NCBI GenBank assembly: GCA_945871085.1
Contig: CAMBVX010000031.1
Span: forward strand, 1-32,213
DNA from: Opitutus sp. GAS368
Lineage (GTDB): Bacteria; Verrucomicrobiota; Verrucomicrobiia; Opitutales; Opitutaceae
Direction of reading: 5' to 3'
Length of the DNA: 32,213 nt
Numbering within the stretch: position 1 is the first letter of the stretch; every line of letters begins with the position of its first letter. Under the pieces are notes generated by a model. That model was not told where the DNA came from. It saw only the letters and a program-made list of their open reading frames with translations, and made no database searches. The translations under genes and the position numbers were made by a program. Shown in pieces: positions 1-8,102 of the stretch.

Positions 1-219
1 GGGGGGGTGCGCACGATGCCCTTCAAGCACCCCGGCTACGGCGGCGGCGACGAGAGCTTCACCATCCGGTCGGTTGGCGATTCGGCCAAGATTAGCCACA
101 GGCCTCCGTGCCTGGGGAGCTCGGCTACGGCTCGCAAACTCGGAAGGCAGGGACGCCTGTCGCTACACCCACTTAGCGAACGCAGGGTCCTTCGATAATT
201 GCAGCGGAACCTCCGCCGT
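1..219. other. Non-coding flank, no convincing gene
   Basis: This stretch lies beyond the end of a decayed minus-strand gene. The short open frames in it have no recognisable protein character. It contains a GGCAGGGACGCC-type word around 147-158 with short self-complementary ends, which may be a fragment of an intergenic repeat. I see no RNA gene or promoter that I can support. Confidence 0.4.
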
Positions 220-1081
220 TTAACCTTGCGGCGCGAGGATGGCTTTGAATTCGGAATCTGTCGCCGGTGACTCGAAGTCCGGGTTGAGCAGGACATCGGT
301 GAGCGAATTGATGCCTTCCACCGGTGCGGCGAATTGGGCCTTCGCCTCGCGCAGGAGGCGCAAGGCATCGTCGCGCTGGCCGAGCAGCGCCGTGATTTGG
401 GCCTGAAGAAATTTGTGGTGGCCGAAGCGGTATTTCAGATCGACCGCGCGCCGCCATGTCAGGGCAACCCGGGCCCCTTCGGTGTCGCCGCACCGCGCCG
501 CGCAGGAGCCGACAAAGCCGCGATAAAGGCGGTTATCGGGAAATTCGCGTCCAGCGCCTCACCCTCCGCCCGCGCCTCCGCGTCTCAGCCGGCGAGGTAG
601 CGCAGCCGGGCCTGGTCGTAGCGTTGCACCTCGCTCGCCGCTTCCTGCGGCGGACGCGACGCGAGCCACGCCTCCGACTTCTGCACCAGCGCGGCAAACT
701 CGGGCGCGCCGGCGCGGCCGAGCCAGCGCACTTGTGCCAGCGCCTTGACACGCCGGTCTCGCGGGCTAGGCGGCTCATGTCGGCGGCGGTGAGATCGGCG
801 GAGACTTTTTCGGTCGCAGGCAGATACCGCCGGATGTGATCCGCCATCAACTGTCCGGTAAGATCGAGCGCCGGCTCGCCGCGGCGATTTTCGAAACGCG
901 CGACAAGCACGCGGCTCTTTCTGGGGGCTGGGCAAGATGCGCGCGCCCCGCCCGTTGCGGCCAGGCGGACGTAGGTGTAAACATCGGGGTAATATTTCTT
1001 CGTAGGGCCGGCGCTCCCCACCGTGCCGCCACGCTGCGGAAATGATAGCCGCGGCGGCTTGCCGACGAGCGGCAGCCCCAC
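220..1081 (-). pseudogene. Decayed TolB-like/TPR-domain protein gene
   Basis: On the minus strand, pieces of one protein can be read only by changing frame. The first piece (about 1081 to 780) contains a VLVARFENRRGEPALD-like segment, typical of the TolB-like domain found behind kinase or cyclase domains. At about 775 the plausible reading jumps to another frame (KALAQVRWLGRAGAPEFAAL and onward, TPR-like). It meets an in-frame TGA near 585 after YLAG, resumes, and shifts again near 540 into a frame ending NPDFESPATDSEFKAI then a stop at 222-220. The fragments are colinear and protein-like but far shorter than a normal TolB/TPR protein, so an internal deletion is also likely. The family assignment is from motif resemblance only; the disruptions are seen directly. 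Sequencing error could explain one shift, but hardly all of them. Confidence 0.55.
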
Positions 1082-1136
1082 GCTCGGAAAAACTTTCCGC
1101 TAGCCGCGTCCCATACGCTCGCTTATCACGCGCAGG

Positions 1137-2120
1137 ATGAAAGTCCTCGTGACCGGCGCCGCCGGCTTCATCGGTTACCACGTCGCGCGCCGCCTCGCCG
1201 AGAGCAAACGCTGCGAAGTGCTCGGCGTGGATGTGATCGGCGACTACTACGATCCGGCGCTGAAACGCGCGCGGCTCGCCGAACTCGCGGCGTGCACGAC
1301 GACCGAAGAATTTCGTTTTGTGCAGGGAGATTTCGCTGACGCGGAAAAGTTTTCCGCGCTCGTGGCGCACTTCAAGCCCGCCTATGTCGTCCACCTCGGC
1401 GCGCAGCCGGGCGTGCGCTACAGCATCGAAAAGCCTGCCGCTTACACGCACAGCAACCTCGACGGTTTCGCCAGCGTGCTCGAGGCCTGCCGCCGCACGC
1501 CTCCGAAACACCTCGTGTTCGCCTCCAGCAGCAGCGTCTACGGTGCGGGGGCGAAGGCGCCGTTTCGCGAGGACGACAACACCGACCAGCCCGTTTCCTT
1601 CTATGGTGCGACGAAAAAGGCCAACGAAGTTATCGCGCACAGCTACGCGCACGTGCACGGCCTCAACATCACCGGCCTGCGTTTCTTCACCGTCTATGGG
1701 CCATGGGGTCGCCCCGACATGGCACCGACGCTTTTCGCGCGGGCGATCTGCGAGGGCAAGCCGCTGAAGCTCTTCAACGAGGGGAAAAATCTCCGCGATT
1801 TCACCTATGTGGACGACATCGTCGACGGCGTCGTGAAGGTCCTGCTCTACCCACCGGCCGAGCGCCCCACCCCGCCGGTCCGCATTTTTAACCTCGGCCA
1901 TCACCGTCCGGTTGAGACCGTGCTCTTCGTCAAAATGCTCGAGCAATTGCTCGGCAAGACCGCGCAAATCGAACGCCTCCCGCCGCAGACGGGCGACATG
2001 TTTGAAACCTGCGCCGACCTTACCCGCATCCAAGCGGCCATCGGATTTGCGCCCAAAGTTTCCCTCGAAGAAGGACTGGGCAAATTCGTCCAGTGGTTTC
2101 GTAGCTACTATGAACTTTAA
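1137..2120 (+). CDS. UDP-glucuronate 4-epimerase, NAD-dependent SDR family
   Basis: This extended short-chain dehydrogenase/epimerase of 327 residues is complete. The Rossmann nucleotide-binding motif GAAGFIG is at residues 7-13. The catalytic region has a serine-rich FASSSSVYG strand near residues 130-138 and the YxxxK pair in YGATKK (Tyr156, Lys160). Segments such as GVRYSIEKP, RFFTVYGPWGRPDMA and RDFTYVDDIVDGV match the UDP-glucuronate 4-epimerase group (CapI/LpsL type), which interconverts UDP-GlcA and UDP-GalA for capsule, LPS or other surface glycans in the cytoplasm. The start ATG follows GCAGG, one of the few purine-rich leaders here. No other glycan-synthesis gene is adjacent, so the pathway is inferred from the family alone. 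A neighbouring specificity, such as UDP-glucose 4-epimerase, is less likely. Confidence 0.85.
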   Translation: MKVLVTGAAGFIGYHVARRLAESKRCEVLGVDVIGDYYDPALKRARLAELAACTTTEEFRFVQGDFADAEKFSALVAHFKPAYVVHLGAQPGVRYSIEKPAAYTHSNLDGFASVLEACRRTPPKHLVFASSSSVYGAGAKAPFREDDNTDQPVSFYGATKKANEVIAHSYAHVHGLNITGLRFFTVYGPWGRPDMAPTLFARAICEGKPLKLFNEGKNLRDFTYVDDIVDGVVKVLLYPPAERPTPPVRIFNLGHHRPVETVLFVKMLEQLLGKTAQIERLPPQTGDMFETCADLTRIQAAIGFAPKVSLEEGLGKFVQWFRSYYEL

Positions 2121-2121
2121 C

Positions 2122-2200
2122 CGCTAATTTTCGCTAATCACCGCTAATCGAAAACCATGCGGTGCGAGTCAGGATTAGCGGAAATTAGCGCCGATTAGCG
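2122..2200. repeat. Mirrored triple CGCTAAT repeat with 10-bp phasing
   Basis: Directly after the epimerase stop codon, CGCTAAT occurs at 2122-2128, 2132-2138 and 2142-2148. Its reverse complement ATTAGCG occurs at 2174-2180, 2184-2190 and 2194-2200. Within each arm the copies start exactly 10 bp apart, and a 25-bp spacer separates the arms. As RNA it could fold into a long stem; as DNA it presents six copies on one helical face. It fills most of the gap between two co-oriented genes. Confidence 0.8.
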
Positions 2201-2212
2201 ATTCTCTTTTGC

Positions 2213-2581
2213 ATGAAAACCATTCTCCTCCTCACCGCCTCGAATATCTTCATGACCTTGGCGTGGTATGGTCATTTGAAGTTCAAATTCCTCGAGGGCA
2301 AATCACTCTTCATCGTGATCCTCGTATCGTGGGGCATCGCGTTTTTTGAATACTGTCTGATGGTGCCGGCGAACCGTGGCGGCTACCTCAGCGGCGAGTT
2401 CACGGGCTACCAACTCAAAATCATCCAAGAGTGCATCACGCTCGCGGTGTTCGTGGTCTTCGCGTGGGTCGTGCTGAAAGAGAAACTCGCGTGGAACTAC
2501 GCGGTGAGCTTCGCGCTGATCATGCTCGCGGTGTGGTTTGCCACGGCCTTCAAACCCGCGGTGCCGCCACCGACGCATTGA
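2213..2581 (+). CDS. DMT-superfamily small membrane protein (DUF486)
   Basis: This 122-residue, strongly hydrophobic protein has about four predicted membrane segments (roughly residues 3-20, 34-50, 74-92 and 95-112). The order and wording of motifs, including NIFMTLAWYGHLKF near the N-terminus, ANRGGYLSGEFTGYQLKIIQE in the middle and a C-terminal FKP, match the DUF486 family of drug/metabolite-transporter-like proteins. The substrate is unknown for the family. It follows the epimerase by 92 bp that are filled by the CGCTAAT mirrored repeat, so co-transcription is possible but uncertain. The ATG follows a T-rich leader without a Shine-Dalgarno sequence. Confidence 0.8.
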   Translation: MKTILLLTASNIFMTLAWYGHLKFKFLEGKSLFIVILVSWGIAFFEYCLMVPANRGGYLSGEFTGYQLKIIQECITLAVFVVFAWVVLKEKLAWNYAVSFALIMLAVWFATAFKPAVPPPTH

Positions 2582-2685
2582 GCGGAATTTTCGGGAGTGC
2601 GTCGCGGTGGGTGGCGGACATGCTCACCTGAAGAAATTCACCCTGTGGACGGCCACACGTCGGCTTTACGTCTCAGCAATCCGCC

Positions 2686-4269
2686 ATGAACGCTCTCCGT
2701 CACTCTCGCCTGTCCCGCTTAGTCCCTGCTCTGTGGCCACTCATCGCGCTATTCGGTGTCGCTTTGCGGGCGGGCGACCAGCCGCAATGGGGCCAGCGAT
2801 GGACGCGCAACTTGGTTTCCGCCGAACGCGGGTTGCAGGAATCGTTTGATCCGGCCTCCGGCAAAAATATTCTCTGGACGGCCAAGCTCGGCACCGAGAC
2901 GCATTCCACCCCGATCATCGCCGGCGGACGTGTTTACATCGGCACCAACAACGGCGAGCCGCGTGATCCGAAACATCAGGGCGATCGTGGCGTGTTGATG
3001 TGTTTCGACGAAAAAGACGGCCGTCTCCTCTGGCAACTCGTCGTGCCCAAGCGTGAGGAAGATCGTTACCACGACTGGCCCAAGAGCGGCATCTCGTCAC
3101 CGGTCACGGTCGAGGGTGACCGTGTCTATATCGTGAGCAGTCGCGGGGAGGTGATGTGCCTCGATGTCCACGGGCTCGCGAATGGCAACGACGGCCCGTT
3201 TCGCGACGAACACGCCCACTACACGCCGCGCGGTGAGAACGCGCCCGCCGCACCCCTCCCCGCCCCCGGCCCACTCGATGCCGACATTCTGTGGAGCTTC
3301 GATCTCACCAAGGAAGCCGGCATCTGGTCCCACGACGGCGCGCACAGTTCGATTCTCATTCACGGTAATCATCTTTACCTCAACAGCGGCACCGGAGTGG
3401 ACCACACCCACCGGAAAATCCGCACGCCCGACGCCCCCAGCCTCGTCGTCCTCGACAAACGCACCGGCCGCTACCTCGCGCGTGACGACGAATCCATCGC
3501 TCCGAATATTTTTCACTGCACGTGGTCGTCGCCGTCGCTCGCTGAGGTCAACGGTCGCCCGCTCGTTTTTTTCGCCGGCGGCAACGGCGTGGTCTACGCG
3601 TTCGAGCCGTTGGCCGAACACGTCGCCAGCGGAGGAAGCTCGGCCGCGACCGGTGCCAGTGCCCACACGGCACCGGTCGCGAAGTTAAAAAAAATATCGC
3701 AGTTCGATTTCGATCCAACCGGCCCGAAGACCGAGGTGCACCGCTTCACCACGAATCGCGCAGAAGGCCCCAGCAACATCTATGGCATGCCGGTCTTTCA
3801 CGATGGACGACTCTACGTTGCGGGCGGCGGCGATCTTTTCTGGGGCAAAAACGAAGCCTGGCTCAAATGTATCGACGCGACGATGACGGGCGACATCACG
3901 CGCGACGGCCAGATCTGGAGTTACCCGCTGCAGAAACACGTGTTTGGCACGCCGGTGTGGCACGAGGGGTTGATCTACCTCGCGGATTGCGGGCGCACGT
4001 TTCATTGCGTCGACGCGGCCGCGGGCCGGGCCGTGTGGACTCACGAGATCAATGGCGAAGTCTGGGCCTCGCCACTGGTCGCCGACGGCAAGGTTTACCT
4101 CGGCACGCGCAGCGGTGCCTACTATGTCTTCACGACGGGGCGCGAGAAACGGTTGCTCAGCGAGAGCAAGCTGCCGCGGCCGATCAGTGCCACAACCACC
4201 GCGGCGAACGGCACGCTCTACGTTGCGACCATGACCCAGCTCTACGCGGTAAAAAACGGAGCGAAGTAA
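2686..4269 (+). CDS. Secreted PQQ-like beta-propeller protein
   Basis: This 527-residue protein starts with a basic N-terminus and a hydrophobic stretch, then an ALRAGDQ-like cleavage area near residue 30, consistent with Sec export. The rest is a series of propeller blades with the recurring pattern of a beta strand, a VYIGT/VYLGTR-type strand, then a D/G-rich turn and a W or F (for example GKNILWTAKLG, STPIIAGGRVYIGTN, DGRLLWQLVVP, GRAVWTHEINGEVWASPLVADGKVYLGT). This is the PQQ-binding-like or quinoprotein/BamB-like repeat fold. Whether it binds PQQ or is only a scaffold cannot be told. It is likely periplasmic. The start is placed at the ATG in GCC-ATG because it begins the signal peptide. 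The neighbours do not define a pathway. Confidence 0.75.
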   Translation: MNALRHSRLSRLVPALWPLIALFGVALRAGDQPQWGQRWTRNLVSAERGLQESFDPASGKNILWTAKLGTETHSTPIIAGGRVYIGTNNGEPRDPKHQGDRGVLMCFDEKDGRLLWQLVVPKREEDRYHDWPKSGISSPVTVEGDRVYIVSSRGEVMCLDVHGLANGNDGPFRDEHAHYTPRGENAPAAPLPAPGPLDADILWSFDLTKEAGIWSHDGAHSSILIHGNHLYLNSGTGVDHTHRKIRTPDAPSLVVLDKRTGRYLARDDESIAPNIFHCTWSSPSLAEVNGRPLVFFAGGNGVVYAFEPLAEHVASGGSSAATGASAHTAPVAKLKKISQFDFDPTGPKTEVHRFTTNRAEGPSNIYGMPVFHDGRLYVAGGGDLFWGKNEAWLKCIDATMTGDITRDGQIWSYPLQKHVFGTPVWHEGLIYLADCGRTFHCVDAAAGRAVWTHEINGEVWASPLVADGKVYLGTRSGAYYVFTTGREKRLLSESKLPRPISATTTAANGTLYVATMTQLYAVKNGAK

Positions 4270-4361
4270 ACGACCTCGTGTTCCGCATCCAAGCGTGTCC
4301 CGCTGTTGCACGTCACATTTTCGCCCCGAGGATTTCTCACCCGCAACGTCACTTCGATCTT

Positions 4362-4601
4362 ATGAGCCAACCCACCATCGCCCAAAAAGCCCCCTATCCC
4401 GTCAACGTCCAAGCCGGCAAAACCTACCACTGGTGTTCGTGCGGCCTGAGCAAGAACCAGCCGATGTGCGACGGCTCCCACAAAGGCACCGGCTTCGCGC
4501 CCACGCCGTATACCGCGGAAAAAGACGGCACTGTCTATTTCTGTGGCTGCAAACACAGCGCCAATGGTGCGCTGTGCGACGGCGGTCACGCCAAACTCTG
4601 A
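4362..4601 (+). CDS. Double-CDGSH iron-sulfur domain protein
   Basis: This 79-residue protein carries two CDGSH-type 2Fe-2S binding motifs. The first has Cys25, Cys27, Cys36 and His40 (CSCGLSKNQPMCDGSH). The second has Cys61, Cys63, Cys72 and His76 (CGCKHSANGALCDGGH). Each set supplies the three-cysteine, one-histidine ligands of the family. Bacterial double-CDGSH proteins are small soluble electron carriers or redox sensors, and the partner here is unknown. An open frame extends upstream to about 3867, but that portion overlaps the previous gene and is arginine-rich shadow sequence. The ATG at 4362, giving MSQPTIAQKAPYPVNV, fits the usual family length and start. Confidence 0.9.
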   Translation: MSQPTIAQKAPYPVNVQAGKTYHWCSCGLSKNQPMCDGSHKGTGFAPTPYTAEKDGTVYFCGCKHSANGALCDGGHAKL

Positions 4602-4608
4602 CGGTGAC

Positions 4609-4679
4609 CGGTCGCAGTGCGACCGCGCGTCCGTTGGGCTCGTGATGGGCACGTTCATGCCTACTTCTTACTGTAGGCA
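4609..4679. other. Two small hairpins after the CDGSH gene
   Basis: CGGTCGC-AGT-GCGACCG at 4609-4625 forms a 7-bp stem. TGCCTAC (4658-4664) and GTAGGCA (4673-4679) form another around an 8-nt loop. Neither is followed by a T-run, so they are not canonical intrinsic terminators. They may mark the end of the transcript or protect its 3' end. Confidence 0.4.
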
Positions 4680-4745
4680 GCCCCGCCACCACGCTTTCGT
4701 TCCTCGGAGGAATCCGCTTCGCTATCACCCAACCCTCACCGCCCC

Positions 4746-6155
4746 ATGAAAAACTCGGTCTCGTTGTCCCGCCGCTCGTTTCTCCAAACTTCCGCCGCCG
4801 GCCTCGGTGCGCTCGCCCTACCCCAAATCCTGCCGTCGCGCGTCTACGGTGCGGCCCATCGCAAACTGAACGTCGCGGTCATCGGTTGCGGCAACCGCAG
4901 TCGACAGCTGATACCTTCCATTATTCAGGAGGGCGACAACATCGTCGCGCTCTGTGACGTGAATCAGAGCCAGATCGATCTCCGCCGCAGCGGCAATGTC
5001 GGTGGGAAAAAATCCGACGTCGTCGTCGCGGCCCTCGCCAAGGCGAAAATTTTCGAAGACTACCGCAAGCTCCTCGAGACCGAAAAATCCCTGGACGCGG
5101 TCATTATCTCGGCGGGCCAAAACTGGCACCTCGCCATGACGAAACTCGCGATGCAGGCCGGCAAACACGTTTTCTGCGAAAAACCGCTCGCCCACAGCGT
5201 CGGCGAAGCGCGGCAGATCGCATCGATGATGCCGGACTGCAAAGTCGTCACCCAGATCGGCACGCAGGGCGGCTCCACCGATACGTTTCGCCGCAGCATG
5301 GAAATCATTCAAGCGGGCGTGCTGGGCGAGATCCGCGAGGTGCATTGCTGGATGAACCGCTTTTTCCCGCCGAGCGAAATGATCGCCACGCAGGCCGATG
5401 CGATTCCGGCCGGATTGAACTGGGATTTCTGGTGCGGGCCTTCGCGGCTCCTGCCATTCAAGGAGCACTACCTCGGCGGGTGTCTGTTCTGGGGCCGCTG
5501 GTTCGAGTTTGGCGACGGCCATCTGGCCGACATGGGTGCCCATGCTCACAACCTGCCCCTGCGTGCGCTCAAGCTTGGGCCGCCCATTCGCATTGAGTCA
5601 TTCTGCGGCGAGCCCGTCAAAGACAGTTACCCGTCCGCCACGCGTTTCCGCTGGGATTTCGCGGCGCGGGAGGGCTTTGCCCCGGTGAGTGTGTGGTGGC
5701 ATGACGGCGCCGAGGCTGCGCCGCCCCCGGAGCTGACGCAGGATTTGGTCGCCACTTATAGCAAACTGCCGACCAACGGCGTGCTGTTCGTGGGCTCGAA
5801 GGGTGTTCTGCGCTCCGATGCTTGGGGCGTCGGCGGCGTGATGCGCCTGAAATCTGACACGAATCCAAAATGTCGCGGCGTGATGGAGCACGAAGCCGCG
5901 AAGCCGCTGCCAACCGTCTACCCGCGCGTCGGTGGCGAACACATGAGGGAGTTCCTCGACGCGTGTCGGGGTGGCCCGAAGACCTTTCAGGACTTCAACT
6001 ACGCCGCTCGCGCCGCTGAGTTCGGCATGACGGGCATCGTGGCCCTCCGCACCGGCAAGCCCATCGATTGGGACAGCGCCAACATGAAGGCCCGTGGGTG
6101 TCCTGAAGCCGATCGGTTCATTCACCTGCCCGAGCGCAAGAAGTGGCTCGTGTAG
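4746..6155 (+). CDS. Tat-exported Gfo/Idh/MocA family oxidoreductase
   Basis: This 469-residue protein opens with a twin-arginine signal (SRRSFLQTSA with Arg9-Arg10, then a mild hydrophobic run and a cleavage region near residue 36), so it is probably exported folded with its cofactor. The dinucleotide-binding loop GCGNRS begins at Gly47, and the family hallmark EKP is at residues 145-147 (FCEKPLAHS). The C-terminal domain has the usual GGCLFWGRWFEFGDGHLADMGAH-type region, where D and H residues line the active site. This group oxidises or epimerises sugars, or acts as an NAD(P)-dependent glycosidase; no substrate can be read here. Such exported members are frequent in Verrucomicrobia and Planctomycetes. 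The leader is C-rich, CCCC-ATG. Confidence 0.85.
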   Translation: MKNSVSLSRRSFLQTSAAGLGALALPQILPSRVYGAAHRKLNVAVIGCGNRSRQLIPSIIQEGDNIVALCDVNQSQIDLRRSGNVGGKKSDVVVAALAKAKIFEDYRKLLETEKSLDAVIISAGQNWHLAMTKLAMQAGKHVFCEKPLAHSVGEARQIASMMPDCKVVTQIGTQGGSTDTFRRSMEIIQAGVLGEIREVHCWMNRFFPPSEMIATQADAIPAGLNWDFWCGPSRLLPFKEHYLGGCLFWGRWFEFGDGHLADMGAHAHNLPLRALKLGPPIRIESFCGEPVKDSYPSATRFRWDFAAREGFAPVSVWWHDGAEAAPPPELTQDLVATYSKLPTNGVLFVGSKGVLRSDAWGVGGVMRLKSDTNPKCRGVMEHEAAKPLPTVYPRVGGEHMREFLDACRGGPKTFQDFNYAARAAEFGMTGIVALRTGKPIDWDSANMKARGCPEADRFIHLPERKKWLV

Positions 6156-6434
6156 CGCGGGAACTTTGCCCCCCCTCCCGCCGCGGCCGGCGATCGATGA
6201 TCTGAAAAGGGCGTGATTCGGGTTAGAAGTGAAATGTGAACCGTTTCCCGCCTGCTCGCTAAGGCACTGCGGGAAGGTAGACTGCTGCCAACGCCCAACG
6301 TCGCGCCCAGCCCCGATCCCGGGGTCCACGGCACGGCGGCCCGCGCAGTCACAACCCTCCCAAGAGGTGCTACAATAATTACACATCCATATCTGGAGCA
6401 CGGTCTCTCGATTCGGCACACGCGGTTGGGATAG
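6156..6434. other. Gap without recognisable gene
   Basis: I see no convincing coding sequence here. It may contain the lost 5' end of the following cytidylate-kinase-like pseudogene, whose readable frame begins only after a stop at 6432-6434. There is no T-tailed hairpin behind the oxidoreductase gene. Confidence 0.35.
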
Positions 6435-7087
6435 CGGGCCCAATCGAATCCAACCAAAGCCCAGGCGGAAATCCGCCCCTTCCTCACGTTGTCCCGGGAA
6501 ACGGGTGCCGGTGCGACCACCATCGGCCAATTGCTCGGGCCCTGCTGGATCGCGATCTGGGCAGCCAGGGCCACCATTGGGTCTTGCTCGACAAAGATTT
6601 ACTAACCCACGCGCTGACACTCCACCGCCTGCCTGAGCGCCTCGCGGCGTTTCTGCCCGAAGACAGTATCTCCGAAACTAATGCCGTGATCGGTGAACTC
6701 GTCGGGCTACATCCGTCGCTCTGGACGCGTGAACACCAGATTGCCGAGGCCGTCCTCCAACTGGCACACGTCGGCCGCGTGATCTTCGTCGGTCGCGCCG
6801 CACATCTCATCACCCGCGATGTCCCTGGCGGCCTGCATATTCGGCTCGTCGCACCGCTGGAAGTTCGCGCAGAACGCATCGCCCGGCTGCTCAACTGCAC
6901 GTCCGCGGCTGCCCTCACGCACTTGGAGCGGAACGATCTCGCGCGCCGCCGCTACGTGCGCACCCATTTCCAGCAGGACATCGACAATCCTTGCCTCTAC
7001 GATCTCGTAATCAATACCGCCCGTTTTTCGCCGGAGGCCACCGCGCTCTTCATCGTCGCAGCACTGGAGGATCGGCTCCTCGGCTGA
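6435..7087 (+). pseudogene. Cytidylate kinase-like protein, frameshifted and without a clear start
   Basis: The downstream part (from ATG 6584) encodes a protein resembling the cytidylate-kinase-like family, with VIFVGRAAHLITRDVPGGLHIRLVAPLEVR and a C-terminal YDLVINTARFS segment. Upstream, the nucleotide-binding beginning FLTLSRETGAGATTIGQLL is readable at about 6480-6536, but in another frame. At 6531-6536 the sense passes from IGQLL to ARALLDRDLGSQGHHWVLLDKD in the second frame, so one frameshift (2-nt loss or 1-nt gain) separates the P-loop from the rest. The upstream frame has a TAG at 6432-6434 and no ATG or GTG before the P-loop, so the original start also seems lost. Translation from 6584 alone would lack the phosphate-binding loop. 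Substrate unknown. A sequencing error could explain the frameshift, but not easily the missing start. Confidence 0.7.
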
Positions 7088-7133
7088 GCGGACCTGCGCC
7101 GGCTTCCGGCCCAACGGCGTCGGCTCCTTTCGG

Positions 7134-8057
7134 CTACTTCTTCTTCGCCTTGGGCGTCGGCTTCGGATCGAGATTGGCCGCCATGTCTGCGTCGGTGACC
7201 GTCGAAACGACTCCGCCGGCGGGCACTTCGAGTTTGGCGAGCCAGATGATCGCATTGAGGACGAGTTTGCGCTGATCCTCTTTCTGCCAGCTCGCGTGAT
7301 GGTGCCCGCCGGTGAAACCGAAACCGCGGCTGCCGTTGGCATTTTCCGTCACCCACATGACGTGCTGCGGAGTCTTGTTCGCGACCAACTCGCGCACGGC
7401 AGGATTGCCCGAGTGCGCACCGTCCGGCCGGCTCATCGTGCTCGGTGGCGGCACATCTGAAAGAATCGGCGTCACGCCTTTCATCCCGGCGCGGAAGCGC
7501 ATGTTAAAATACCACTCGTCGTTCGTCGTAAACGGTTTCACGCCGCGCGTGACAGCGTGCACCGGCAGCTGTCTAAAATTTCCATCCCAGTGCGGATTCA
7601 CCGACCAATTGGTTTCGAAAGCGCCGCCGATCCAATCGAGCAACTCCGCCTGACCTTTGTCCTTGGTCGGCTCGACCGCGTAGTGAATCGCGCCCAAGCT
7701 CGCACCGCGTTTGATCTGGCGTCCCAACGTCGCGAGATGTTCGCCGACGAGGGCCGGGTGTTTCGCGCCACCGTCACTGTAGATCACGATCGCATCGGCG
7801 GCTTCGAGGACGGAATCGTCGTCCACCATCTTTCCGTCGATTTGCTTCGTCGGCCAGCCGCCGTCGTAGACGAAGACTTTGACGCCAGGAAAGCCCGTGA
7901 GGCATTTCTGAAACAGCAGGCAACCAGCCCGATGTTCGTGTGCACCCGGCGGGTGGCTGGGTTTGCCCGCAATGAGCACGATTTTTTTGTCGGCCGCAAA
8001 GGCGCCGAGCGGCAACACCAAGGCCGCGATGAGGGTGAGGGTTTGGAACAGTTTCAT
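7134..8057 (-). CDS. Secreted ThuA-domain protein
   Basis: This 307-residue protein has a classical signal peptide (basic start, hydrophobic LTLIAALVLPLGAFAA core, cleavage near residue 22). A ThuA-like domain of the class I glutamine-amidotransferase-like fold follows. Typical pieces are KKIVLIAGKPSHPPGAHEH, DAIVIYSDGGAKHP, GAIHYAVEPTK, EWYFNMRF and a C-terminal RGFGFTGGHHHASW with the histidine-rich end seen in these proteins. ThuA was named from trehalose utilisation, but the activity of exported members is unknown. The C-terminal PKPTPKAKKK tail is low complexity. It lies 45 bp downstream of the TIM-barrel epimerase on the same strand, so the two are probably one operon for an extracytoplasmic sugar route. 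Confidence 0.8.
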   Translation of the reverse strand: MKLFQTLTLIAALVLPLGAFAADKKIVLIAGKPSHPPGAHEHRAGCLLFQKCLTGFPGVKVFVYDGGWPTKQIDGKMVDDDSVLEAADAIVIYSDGGAKHPALVGEHLATLGRQIKRGASLGAIHYAVEPTKDKGQAELLDWIGGAFETNWSVNPHWDGNFRQLPVHAVTRGVKPFTTNDEWYFNMRFRAGMKGVTPILSDVPPPSTMSRPDGAHSGNPAVRELVANKTPQHVMWVTENANGSRGFGFTGGHHHASWQKEDQRKLVLNAIIWLAKLEVPAGGVVSTVTDADMAANLDPKPTPKAKKK

Positions 8058-8102
8058 TGCGGCCTGATGGCTCTAGGGTTTCGAGTGAACGAGTTGGTCT
8101 GT

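Noticed and set aside
585-2033. Long minus-strand open frame of 482 codons opposite the UDP-glucuronate epimerase
   Set aside because: It is the antisense shadow of a clear epimerase in GC-rich sequence, with no domain character. Only its last part belongs to the decayed TolB/TPR gene.
3934-3945. AAACACGTGTTT as a second parS site
   Set aside because: The CACGTG core is palindromic, but the flanks are AAA...TTT rather than TGTT...AACA, so it does not match parS.
3867-4361. N-terminal extension of the CDGSH gene
   Set aside because: It overlaps the PQQ-protein gene in another frame, is arginine-rich, and the CDGSH family is short.
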